A DNA stretch of 32,283 nucleotides, taken from Candidatus Helarchaeota archaeon. GTDB taxonomy: Archaea; Asgardarchaeota; Lokiarchaeia; Helarchaeales; HEL-GB-A. Positions 14,783 through 23,065 of the stretch are shown here, one piece after another (position 1 is the first letter of the stretch; every line of letters begins with the position of its first letter). The position numbers were made by a program, and so were the translations under genes. Location: NCBI GenBank assembly GCA_013375405.1, contig JABXJU010000021.1:1-32283 (forward strand), given 5' to 3'. Under the pieces are notes generated by a model. That model worked only from the letters and a program-made list of their open reading frames with translations. It ran no database searches and was not told the DNA's origin.

Positions 14783-17700
14783 ATGAAAATTCTAAAGAAT
14801 TTTATGATTATTTTCCTTTTATTGCTTATAATATTGCCCTTTTTTGGAAATAATTTTCTTTCCAATCAAAGAGAGGAAAATTATAAAGATTCAGAAATGA
14901 TTGAACCAATTCCGAAATTTAAGGAGGATATTTTAAATAAAAATACGGAGACTGAGTCGTTTGACGGAAAATTTATCGGAACTGGTCTGCCTGGCAACGT
15001 TACATTGATTTGTAATCAAAGTGGAAATGCAGGCCTTCTGGCTTCAATCTCAAGTTTTAATGTGCCTATTCCAACTTCTTGGGTAGCTAAACACGCAAAT
15101 ATCACCGTAACCAACGTCCTTAAAGAATCGGAGATTCTGGTAGTTGAAGAAGATGCAGTTGATGGAATATTTAGGGATACTGTTGAAACTAATTATGGGA
15201 TGAGCTTCAACATAATTACGACAGCCTTGTTGTACAACCTCTCAGTTTACTGGGACTCTATATGGAAATGCACGGGTGTCTTTGTAAGTGTTTTTAACGC
15301 AACACAGCAAGGTGCTGATCCCGTTCCTGATACAGAACTTTATAATGAGAGTTATCCACAACCAGCATCTTATAATGCATGGGCTGACTATAGTTTTACG
15401 TCTCCTGTATTATTAGACGCGCAGAATACCTATGCTAATGCCTTTTTCATCGTATTTAACGCTTCTAAGGATGGTAGCCAAGGCAATTGTCAATGGGTTT
15501 ATGAAGATGACGGTCCTGGAGATGATAATGGATACGCTGTGGAGGATCAAGGTTCATCTTGGTTTGTACACCCTTGGGACTTCACTTTAAGGTTAGGTTT
15601 GAGGAATAACTCTAGAACTCCATCAGATGTCGATTTAAAAATTAATGGCTCCTCCGTAATCGATACAACCCAAGCTGATGGGAGTTGGACTTCAACCTTC
15701 GAATTTTCCAATACCACTTTAAACTTTCAATTCTCTGCCAATTCCTCCGCCTATTTTCTAGTAGATTATTTCGTTACTTATAGCCAAACAAACACCCAGG
15801 TTGTGGGTACCACCTTTGAAGGACTGGATTCGAGTGCAATCGTTTGGAATGCGTCCTATGATGCAAATTTTCTGGCAGATTCCTTTGGAGAACGACTGGA
15901 ATTTTCTCTTCCTCCTTGGGAATTGGCAACAACTGTGTGGAACGAATCAAGCCTTCATAGTCAGTGGAACTCGACTAGTGATGGTTCGAAAAGAACAATA
16001 ACAATCTCCAATGCTGAAAATGGGACTTGGACTGTCCAGTGTAACGATACGAATTATGTTGAGAATGTTTATATTAAAAGATCAGGGATCACCGTTTCAG
16101 AAATAAATAGCACTGACACAGTCGAAATTTATGGAAATTTTACTGATATTCTAACAACAGGTGATGCCAATCTAACTATTTTTCCTCTCGTAGCAAATTA
16201 TAACGATACATTTGGGGAGGCTATCACGACCAATAAAACAATTAAATTCAGTCCTTTATGGACACCTACTAATACTTCAACAGGATCATTTATGTCTGCA
16301 AAATTACAGGTTACTTGGTTTAATGGAACATCTGCAGGGATAAAAACTTCCAATCTAACGGTTAATAATATTCCAACCAACCTAACTTACAAATCACATA
16401 CAAGTTCTGTTGACTCAGGGGATTCCATTTTCGTATACGTTAATTATTCCAATGAATATACTGGGGAACCGCTTATTGGTGCCGATTTATTAGTAAAAAA
16501 TAGCACCGACGACACCACGTGGCCGTCGCCCTTCCAAATATCTGAAGACTATTTAAATGGAACCTATAAGATTGAAATTTTAACATTTGGAGTAGTTGGG
16601 GGTACCCATTATTTATCTGTTAATTTAGCAAAGCCGCTCTATCTCTCAAGCGAAATTTCTGATATCAGCGTGACTATTGGGGGTATAGTCTCCAATATAA
16701 GTATCACAGCCCCAAATTGTATAGGATTAGATTCCATTAATCAAACTTATGCTTTGGCAAATCCGGCCCCATATCATAATTCTACCGTAGAAGTGACCAT
16801 ATTTTATTATGATAACCAAACTCTTGAACCGTTGAAAAATGGAATAATAACAGGTTCTTGGATTGGTGGAGGGCCTACAATTAGTTGGGTTCCAGCCTTT
16901 TTTGGCTATTATAATATAACAATTGATGTAATAGGATTTTACTCGGAAACAAATCACACCTTGAATATTCTGATCCAGCAAGGCGGGTATCTAGCCGCAG
17001 AACTAAATATTATTGTCCCTGTTAGGAAACTTCCAACACGAATCGAGCCATTACAACCATCTTATTCAGGATATTTACTAGAATCCCTCATTGTACAAGC
17101 GATATTTCAAGATACTCACCATGATGAAGCAATCCCTACCGTATACGATTTAGGAGGAAATTGCACAATTCGCATTGAAAATACAAGCCAACTCATGACA
17201 ATACTTTCCCCTACAATCGGAATTTATCAAATATTATTAGATCTTTCAATGTTAGGAGTTAGTGAAGGGCAATTTTACAACATGACTATCTCTGCTTTCT
17301 CATCAGAACACGAGTTTGCACTAACAAATGTTTCGCTATTTATTATCCCGCGGAATGAAGTAAATCTAATACTTTTAGCTGAACCTGAATATCTCTTGGC
17401 AGGAATCGACTTCAAATTATATGCAAGATTGACATATCTCAATGGAACCAACATTTCAAATGCAATATTAAACACTAAGGTCATTTTCCAACCTGGAGGA
17501 CTCGAAGATCCCTCAAACCAAATCACAAATTCCTCTGGGATTGCAGAAATAACGGGAGAAGCTCTTGTAAATATGAATTCCACTCAGATAATAATAGAAT
17601 ACCTTGGAACTACTAGTAACCAAAATATCACAATTACTAGCTCTGTTATCCCTATCATAAAGTTAAATAGCTCACTAATATTAAGCCCATTACCAGCCGA

Positions 17701-18817
17701 AATAATGCAGAGAGAAAATTTAGAGGTAACCGCTACTTTACAGATCAATGGAACACCTGCAGCAAATAAAATCATTACCTTTACCTTCGTTTATGATGAA
17801 TCAGCCAGTGATATAAAAGTTGCAGGGACCAATGCAGAAGGAAAGGCAACTATTACTTTAAAAGTACCATCTGGCATAACTAAAATAGGAATAACTGCTT
17901 CATATGATGAAGGCTTGACATATGTTAACGCTAGTAGTACTGAATCCATTGAAATTAATGTTATTTCTTTCTTCACTCTTATTGGAAGATCGTCTCCGAT
18001 CTGGGGGAGTATATTGGTAATGGTGGCAATCGGGGTGGTTACCTATCAATATAGGATTAGACGCCCAAAAAAACGGCGAGAGCTTATACATTTAGAGGAA
18101 ATCTCCTCAAAATTTGAAGATATCCAAAAAATGATTTATATAATGTTTTTACTGAAAAAAGGCGGGGTGGCTTTAGTGGAATATCCAGTATCTTCGACAG
18201 AAATTAACCCCGTACTTATCGCGGGTTTCTTAAATGCCATTACTTCATTTAAAGACGGAATAGTTAAACCCAAAGAAGGAATTCAAACGGGAGAAGCCTG
18301 GGAATTGGATTATGAAAATTTCAAGATCTTGTGGATTGATGGAGAATTGACATACTTTACATTGTTATCAGAAAAGAAACTCTCAAGTGCTACGAGAAAA
18401 AATACTGCCAAGTTGCTGGGAGATTTTGAAGCGCTTTATCGAAAAGATCTCACGAAATTTTTAGGTGACGTAAAAATCTTTCAACCCACTGCGAATAATT
18501 TGATTAAAAAGCATCTTGAAGTGGATTTGATCCTTCCTCATAAAGTTGACCTTACAAAATTGAAAGAAAATGAAAGTTTAACCAAAGTAGAATCAGCATT
18601 AACTGCGCTTGGAATAGCTATCGAAGAAGAAAGGGGGTATTTTTATCTTACTAAACTATTATCAACGGCATCTTCTGCACGTGGCGAATCCCATTTAAAA
18701 CTTCTTGGAGTTATTTATAACTTATGGAATCGAGGCATTTTTGCACCCATTACCACTAAGGAATCGGAATCTGATAGTAAGAAAAAATTAAAAACAGAGA
18801 AAGCGAAAGCGAAATAA
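14783..18817 (+). CDS. Giant cell-surface protein with longin-like cytoplasmic domain
   Basis: 1344 residues. A signal or anchor helix (about 7-23) is followed by about 1040 extracellular residues, rich in Asn, Ser and Thr, with very many N-x-S/T sequons. They look like stacked beta-sandwich (Ig-like) modules; the last, at about 975-1060, has the NAEGKATITLKVP pattern of bacterial Ig-like domains. One transmembrane helix (about 1073-1090) ends in a basic RIRRPKKRRE stop. The cytoplasmic part (about 1091-1344) has IYIMFLLKKGGVALVEYPV, then LIAGFLNAITSFKDGI, a strand FKILWIDGELTYFTLL and a helix LGDFEALYRKDLTKFLGD. This is the strand and helix order of longin or roadblock GTPase-binding folds, followed by a winged-helix-like tail and a lysine-rich end. 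It lies between two Ras-like GTPases. Confidence 0.8.
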   Translation: MKILKNFMIIFLLLLIILPFFGNNFLSNQREENYKDSEMIEPIPKFKEDILNKNTETESFDGKFIGTGLPGNVTLICNQSGNAGLLASISSFNVPIPTSWVAKHANITVTNVLKESEILVVEEDAVDGIFRDTVETNYGMSFNIITTALLYNLSVYWDSIWKCTGVFVSVFNATQQGADPVPDTELYNESYPQPASYNAWADYSFTSPVLLDAQNTYANAFFIVFNASKDGSQGNCQWVYEDDGPGDDNGYAVEDQGSSWFVHPWDFTLRLGLRNNSRTPSDVDLKINGSSVIDTTQADGSWTSTFEFSNTTLNFQFSANSSAYFLVDYFVTYSQTNTQVVGTTFEGLDSSAIVWNASYDANFLADSFGERLEFSLPPWELATTVWNESSLHSQWNSTSDGSKRTITISNAENGTWTVQCNDTNYVENVYIKRSGITVSEINSTDTVEIYGNFTDILTTGDANLTIFPLVANYNDTFGEAITTNKTIKFSPLWTPTNTSTGSFMSAKLQVTWFNGTSAGIKTSNLTVNNIPTNLTYKSHTSSVDSGDSIFVYVNYSNEYTGEPLIGADLLVKNSTDDTTWPSPFQISEDYLNGTYKIEILTFGVVGGTHYLSVNLAKPLYLSSEISDISVTIGGIVSNISITAPNCIGLDSINQTYALANPAPYHNSTVEVTIFYYDNQTLEPLKNGIITGSWIGGGPTISWVPAFFGYYNITIDVIGFYSETNHTLNILIQQGGYLAAELNIIVPVRKLPTRIEPLQPSYSGYLLESLIVQAIFQDTHHDEAIPTVYDLGGNCTIRIENTSQLMTILSPTIGIYQILLDLSMLGVSEGQFYNMTISAFSSEHEFALTNVSLFIIPRNEVNLILLAEPEYLLAGIDFKLYARLTYLNGTNISNAILNTKVIFQPGGLEDPSNQITNSSGIAEITGEALVNMNSTQIIIEYLGTTSNQNITITSSVIPIIKLNSSLILSPLPAEIMQRENLEVTATLQINGTPAANKIITFTFVYDESASDIKVAGTNAEGKATITLKVPSGITKIGITASYDEGLTYVNASSTESIEINVISFFTLIGRSSPIWGSILVMVAIGVVTYQYRIRRPKKRRELIHLEEISSKFEDIQKMIYIMFLLKKGGVALVEYPVSSTEINPVLIAGFLNAITSFKDGIVKPKEGIQTGEAWELDYENFKILWIDGELTYFTLLSEKKLSSATRKNTAKLLGDFEALYRKDLTKFLGDVKIFQPTANNLIKKHLEVDLILPHKVDLTKLKENESLTKVESALTALGIAIEEERGYFYLTKLLSTASSARGESHLKLLGVIYNLWNRGIFAPITTKESESDSKKKLKTEKAKAK

Positions 18818-18866
18818 ATTTATATTGTTAGAAATGAATTCAAATTCTTATTATTAGGTGAAGATT

Positions 18867-19391
18867 TTGGAATCCAATAAAAAAACCTTCCGTTATAAAT
18901 TGATTCTCTTTGGCAATATAGCAGTTGGCAAAACTAGTTTAGTTGAACGGTTTATTCATGATAGATTTAATGAAACCTATATCACTACTTTGGGCTATAA
19001 TGTATTTGAGAAACAGATTGTTCATGATAATAATATCTTATCGTTAATGATTTATGATATTGGTGGACAGGAAAAATTCAGAGAATTGCGGGAAAAATAT
19101 GCTAATGGGGCCGACATGGCCTTTATAATCTATGATGTTACGGATCGAAACTCATTTAACGCTGTCCCAGATTGGAAGAAAGATTTATTTGAATTTGCAG
19201 GAGAAATTCCTTTTATTATTATCGGAAATAAAATAGATCTTGAACATAAAATCCCTGAAGGAGACGCAATGAAACTTTCTTATGAAATAAATGCTTTAGA
19301 TTTCTTCGAAACTTCTGCTAAAACTGGACAAGGAGTAGAAAATGCCTTTAACCTTCTGGCAATAAAAACCTATGAATCAATGTCTAAATGA
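18867..19391 (+). CDS. Ras/Rab-family small GTPase (second of a pair)
   Basis: 174 residues, clearly paralogous to the GTPase at 14057: the same LVERFI, GYNVFEKQIV, DIGGQEKFR, EIPFIIIGNK and ALDFFETSAKTGQGVE blocks. G1 is GNIAVGKT (16-23), G2 T41, G3 DIGGQ (64-68), G4 NKID (121-124), G5 SAK (150-152). No C-terminal cysteine. I place the start at TTG 18867 because GGTGA lies at the right distance. An in-frame GTG at 18858 is itself part of that ribosome site. It follows the receptor gene by 49 bases, so the two are likely co-transcribed. Together they look like a receptor with its own pair of switch proteins. Confidence 0.95.
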   Translation: MESNKKTFRYKLILFGNIAVGKTSLVERFIHDRFNETYITTLGYNVFEKQIVHDNNILSLMIYDIGGQEKFRELREKYANGADMAFIIYDVTDRNSFNAVPDWKKDLFEFAGEIPFIIIGNKIDLEHKIPEGDAMKLSYEINALDFFETSAKTGQGVENAFNLLAIKTYESMSK

Positions 19392-19492
19392 AATTAATAA
19401 AATATTGAATGAAATGTATGTTATAATTAGGATTAGGAGATTTTTCATAAGTTATTATAATGTAATTTTAAATTAAACCTTTCAGCCCGCTC

Positions 19493-19570
19493 GCTTGTAG
19501 AGGAACTATAAGCTAGTTACAATTTGTTATTTCTTAAAATAACACAATCTCAGGCCTATAATACCTTGAG
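19493..19570. ncRNA. Cluster of three hairpins in a gene-poor gap, possible structured RNA
   Basis: Three stem-loops lie in a row: GCTTGTAG/CTATAAGC with loop AGGAA (19493-19513), TGTTATTT/AAATAACA with loop CTTA (19525-19544), and CTCAGG/CCTTGAG with one bulge (19549-19570). A locally GC-rich leader precedes them in an otherwise AT-rich gap. No family is recognised and the strand is open. It could be an untranslated end of the GTPase transcript. Confidence 0.28.
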
Positions 19571-19664
19571 GAACACTATACAACGCCTATAAGAGCAATA
19601 ATTTGAAATCTAATGATGAGATTAAGGCTTAAGGAAAAGTAGATAAAATTTGATATGAAATTGG

Positions 19665-19832
19665 TTATGTACAGGAATCAAAGAAATCGCAGAGGATGCA
19701 ATTCATCAGCTCTTTACGAAATGTTTTCCCATCTTGATAGCATACAGGGGGTGCTTCAACGGAAATTGGTTGTGGTTTTGTGAGACTATCTAAAATGTCA
19801 TCAATGTTTGAGTTTTCTTTCGCACTAACCAA
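19665..19832 (-). CDS. Probable 55-residue protein with C-terminal cysteine motif
   Basis: A short frame in the gap between the second GTPase and the FAD oxidase. A TTG start at 19832 has GGTG eight bases upstream, the ribosome pattern of other genes here, and a TAG lies directly before it in frame. The product begins MVSAKENSNIDDILDSL and ends in a part with four cysteines at 31, 45, 48 and 54, including CILC. That spacing could bind zinc or a cluster. The mixed acidic N-terminus and cysteine C-terminus look protein-like, not random AT-rich translation. No family is recognised. Confidence 0.45.
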   Translation of the reverse strand: MVSAKENSNIDDILDSLTKPQPISVEAPPVCYQDGKTFRKELMNCILCDFFDSCT

Positions 19833-20026
19833 CTAACGAACACCACAAAACATATTAATTTCTATTAATTAATTCTCAATATTCAATTATAAAATTTATG
19901 ATGCTCCTTTGATAATACTACATGTTATTAAGATATTTTTAAAGCGAAAATCTTTATTTTTAGTTTGAACCTCAATAGATAATAATATTATTTTGCCATA
20001 AGCAAAAGTAAGTTTGGTGGATTCTA

Positions 20027-21544
20027 ATGAGTAAAGAAGAGATCTTCAAAAAATTGAGAGAGATTTGTGGCGAAGATGATGTTTCTGTCGATGATGCGGA
20101 TTTAATAGCGACTGGTGACTGGATTGCGAGAGGACTCGAAGCGCTTTATAAAGATATAAGCTTTAAAGCAGGTTTTTTAGTCACCCCTAAAAATAAGGAA
20201 GAAATTGTTCAAATTGTTAAATATGCAAATGCGAACAAAATTCCCATCATTCCTCGTGCTGCCAACACCTCGCTAGGTGGTCAAGTGCTACCCATCAAGG
20301 AAAATACCATTATGATGGATTTTGGAAAACATATGAATAAAATCTTGGAAATTAACCTCGAAGAAGAATATATAGTCGTGGAACCTGGAGTTGAATTTTG
20401 GTACCTCCAGGAGGTTCTCGCAAAGGATGACTATTTTTTTCCAGCTGAGCCAGGAAGTGCGTTCTCTTGTATGATCGGAGGCATGGTTGGGAATAATGCG
20501 AGTGGTGCATCGAGTTTTCGCTTTGGAACTACGCGTGACTACGTACGAGGATTAGAAGTAATCATGGCTGATGGATCAATGATTCATACAGGTCATAAAA
20601 GGAATGAAAAGTCTGTTGCAGGTTATGATCTCACAAGTCTTTTTGTTGGAAGTGAAGGCACTCTGGGAATTTTCACTGAGATTTATTTAAAAATTCAACC
20701 TCTACCGAAAAATGAAGTTTCGATAGTGGTCGCCTTCAAAAATTTGGATAGTGCCGTTAAAGCCATTGAGATTATTCGCAAATTGGATATAGATTTAGCT
20801 TTACTTGAGTACGTCGATAGTATGACTATTGAAGGTATGAATGCAAATTTGAAGTATCGATTGAAGAAGGGCATACTCAAAAAGAAAATTAAAGTACCCA
20901 AACGGGATGGCACATTACTGATTAGACTAATTGGTCCAAGGTATAAAGAAGCTCTACAGAAACTTCAGGAGGCAATGAATAATTCTGAAATTTTTGGTGA
21001 AAATTTACCAAAAAATGTAGTATTAGAGGAATCTATTGACCAAAAATATCTTTGGGATGCACGTCATTATGCTGGCCCTGGCATTGCACGCACCATGGAA
21101 CCCCCAAAAATCCCGAGGATGTTTGTTCCTTCAGTGATGGATATCGCAGTGCCTCCCTCAAAAATTGCTGAATTCCTAAAACAAGCAAAGGCAATTTCAC
21201 AAGAATTTAACATTATCACAATAACATTTGGACACATCTTTGATGGCAATGTGCATATGATTTCAGCTCAGAACGTCACAGAAGAAAATGTAGGTAAAAT
21301 AAAAGCGTATCAAGAAAAAATTTTAGAACATGTATATTCTTTAGGTGGAACTATCACAGCTGAGCACGGCGTGGGATTATGGAAACAACACTTTTTGGAA
21401 AAAGAATATGGAAAAGCCACTATGGACGTTATGAAGAAGATCAAACAAGTATTAGATCCCAATAAAATTCTGAATCCTGATAAAATGGGTGTGGGAGAAA
21501 TCCCTGCAATTGTAAATTTTGAAGGGTTAGGTGAGACAAGATGA
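20027..21544 (+). CDS. FAD-linked 2-hydroxyacid oxidase (GlcD / D-lactate dehydrogenase type)
   Basis: 505 residues, in the GlcD size range. The PCMH-type FAD domain (about 45-225) has FLVTPKNKEEI, IPRAANTSLGG, the GGMVGNNASGASSFRFGTT loop (151-169) and VAGYDLTSLFVGSEGTLG. The C-terminal oxidase domain ends with GHIFDGNVH and TAEHGVGLWK (about 445), the conserved substrate-side histidines of this family. It oxidises a 2-hydroxyacid such as D-lactate or glycolate. The exact substrate is not readable. GGTGG seven bases before the ATG. The stop overlaps the next start (ATGA), so the two subunits are made together. Confidence 0.92.
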   Translation: MSKEEIFKKLREICGEDDVSVDDADLIATGDWIARGLEALYKDISFKAGFLVTPKNKEEIVQIVKYANANKIPIIPRAANTSLGGQVLPIKENTIMMDFGKHMNKILEINLEEEYIVVEPGVEFWYLQEVLAKDDYFFPAEPGSAFSCMIGGMVGNNASGASSFRFGTTRDYVRGLEVIMADGSMIHTGHKRNEKSVAGYDLTSLFVGSEGTLGIFTEIYLKIQPLPKNEVSIVVAFKNLDSAVKAIEIIRKLDIDLALLEYVDSMTIEGMNANLKYRLKKGILKKKIKVPKRDGTLLIRLIGPRYKEALQKLQEAMNNSEIFGENLPKNVVLEESIDQKYLWDARHYAGPGIARTMEPPKIPRMFVPSVMDIAVPPSKIAEFLKQAKAISQEFNIITITFGHIFDGNVHMISAQNVTEENVGKIKAYQEKILEHVYSLGGTITAEHGVGLWKQHFLEKEYGKATMDVMKKIKQVLDPNKILNPDKMGVGEIPAIVNFEGLGETR

Positions 21545-22680
21545 GTGAAGAAATGATCAAATATTATTATCTATGTAATGTTTGCGGAACTTGCCGGCAA
21601 CAATGCACAGTCTTTCGCACCAATCTTGTTGAAACGCTGTCACCAAGAGCTAGAGTCACTCTAGCTGGCGAACTTTTCTTAAATAAAATGGGTATAACCA
21701 AAAAGACTATAGAAGCATTCTTTTCATGTGTCCTTTGTGGAATTTGTGAGAATATGTGTCCATCAGGTGCAAAAGTATTAGAGACCATTAAGGCTACTAG
21801 AAGATATATCATCGAAGAAGGTAAAGGTCCAGAAGGCATTTCTAAGTTGTTCGATAGCATTATGGAAGAAAAAAACATTTTCCTCCTAGATAATGAAGAT
21901 CGAATGAGCTGGGCAGATGATATAGAAGATAAAATTAAGGACAAAATAAAGAAAGAAGCAGAAATCGCATTGTTCGTTGGCTGCCAGGAATCATTCAAAG
22001 GCTCCCTCTATAATATCCCGGAGTCATTAGTCCTCATACTAGAAAAAGCAAATCTCGATTTCACACTATTAGGCGATGAAGAATGGTGTTGCGGCGCTCC
22101 TTATTTTCTTATGGGAATTAAAAACGAGAAAGTCGAAGAAATTATGAAGCACAACATTGAAAAGATGAAGGATTTAGGAGTAAAACAGATTCTCACGACT
22201 TGCCCTGGCTGCTACTTAGCTTGGAACGAAGAATATAAAAAATTCGATAAGGAATTACCTTTTGAAATCCTTCACTCAACTGAAATTATCGCCAACCTTA
22301 TTAAAGAAGGTAATATAAAAATTGAGAAAGAATATAAAAAGAAAGTCATATTTCAGGATCCCTGTGACCTAGCACGACATAGTGACGTGTTTGAGGCGCC
22401 TCGAACGATACTTAAAAGTATCCCTGGATTAGAACTTATCACACTGGAACGTGAAAAAATAGATGCATACTGTTGTGGTGGGGGTGGGCTCTGCAAAGCA
22501 ACTTACCCCGAAATCGCAACTACCATTTCTAAAGACGTTGCTAAAATCTATAAGGACAGTGGTGCTGAAGAAATTATCACTGCGTGCCCAGCATGTTTTG
22601 ATAACTTGATAATTGGGGTTGAAGGAATCGAAGACATCGATGTAATCGATATCCATAGCTTAATTGTCGATTTATTTTAA
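21541..22680 (+). CDS. Iron-sulfur subunit of the hydroxyacid oxidase (GlcF/HdrD type)
   Basis: 379 residues. Two 4Fe-4S motifs are at C12-x2-C15-x2-C18-x3-C22 and C63-x2-C66-x2-C69-x3-CP (C73). Two CCG domains follow: FVGCQES, WCCGAPYF and CPGCY, then DPCDLARHSD, YCCGGGGLC and CPACF. In GlcDEF and related lactate dehydrogenases this subunit takes electrons from the flavin subunit to a quinone or another carrier. It lies four bases into the end of the FAD subunit gene, which fixes the partner. It is related to but distinct from the longer iron-sulfur protein at 12438, which lacks an adjacent flavin gene. No third GlcE-like subunit is present. Confidence 0.92.
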   Translation: MSEEMIKYYYLCNVCGTCRQQCTVFRTNLVETLSPRARVTLAGELFLNKMGITKKTIEAFFSCVLCGICENMCPSGAKVLETIKATRRYIIEEGKGPEGISKLFDSIMEEKNIFLLDNEDRMSWADDIEDKIKDKIKKEAEIALFVGCQESFKGSLYNIPESLVLILEKANLDFTLLGDEEWCCGAPYFLMGIKNEKVEEIMKHNIEKMKDLGVKQILTTCPGCYLAWNEEYKKFDKELPFEILHSTEIIANLIKEGNIKIEKEYKKKVIFQDPCDLARHSDVFEAPRTILKSIPGLELITLEREKIDAYCCGGGGLCKATYPEIATTISKDVAKIYKDSGAEEIITACPACFDNLIIGVEGIEDIDVIDIHSLIVDLF

Positions 22681-22708
22681 TCAAAAAATGTTTAAATCTT
22701 CATTTACT

Positions 22709-22981
22709 CTATTTTTTTAGCTTTTCTTTTTCTAACAACTTTTCAGCTACTTCTTTAGCCCAAATCCCTGTTGCTGAATTCTCAATTATCTTTTGCAGAT
22801 ATTCTAAAAAGGTTAATTCTCCATAACCCTCCTTCCAATCATCATAGTTTTGCATTACATTTTGAAAAGCCACAACATGGTATTTACAATAATTTTCCGA
22901 ATGGATCTCTCTCTCACAGATGATACAGCTTTTGAGATCCTTTACTTTTGCTTTGCTTTTAGATTTAGGCACAAGAATCAA
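22709..22981 (-). CDS. Small zinc-finger-like protein of unknown function
   Basis: 90 residues. A basic N-terminus precedes a compact C19-x2-C22-x9-C32-x2-H35 motif, likely one zinc site. A helical part follows with WKEGYGELTFLEYLQKI and GIWAKEVAEKLL, ending in lysines. This mix suggests a nucleic-acid or protein contact, but no family name can be given. The apparent start is TTG at 22981. A GTG three codons later is also possible, and no clear ribosome site decides. It is convergent with the iron-sulfur subunit gene and sits downstream of hef on the same strand, 84 bases away. Confidence 0.65.
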   Translation of the reverse strand: MILVPKSKSKAKVKDLKSCIICEREIHSENYCKYHVVAFQNVMQNYDDWKEGYGELTFLEYLQKIIENSATGIWAKEVAEKLLEKEKLKK

Positions 22982-23065
22982 CTTTTGTTTTCTTCTTAAA
23001 ATAGAGTTATATCCTTTGTATTAACTCTTAATAATGTTTTTAAAAGTAATCCTCACGGTTTATAT

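Noticed and set aside
21567..21998. 143-codon frame on the minus strand
   Set aside because: It is a shadow of the iron-sulfur subunit gene, with low-complexity serine and no start signal.
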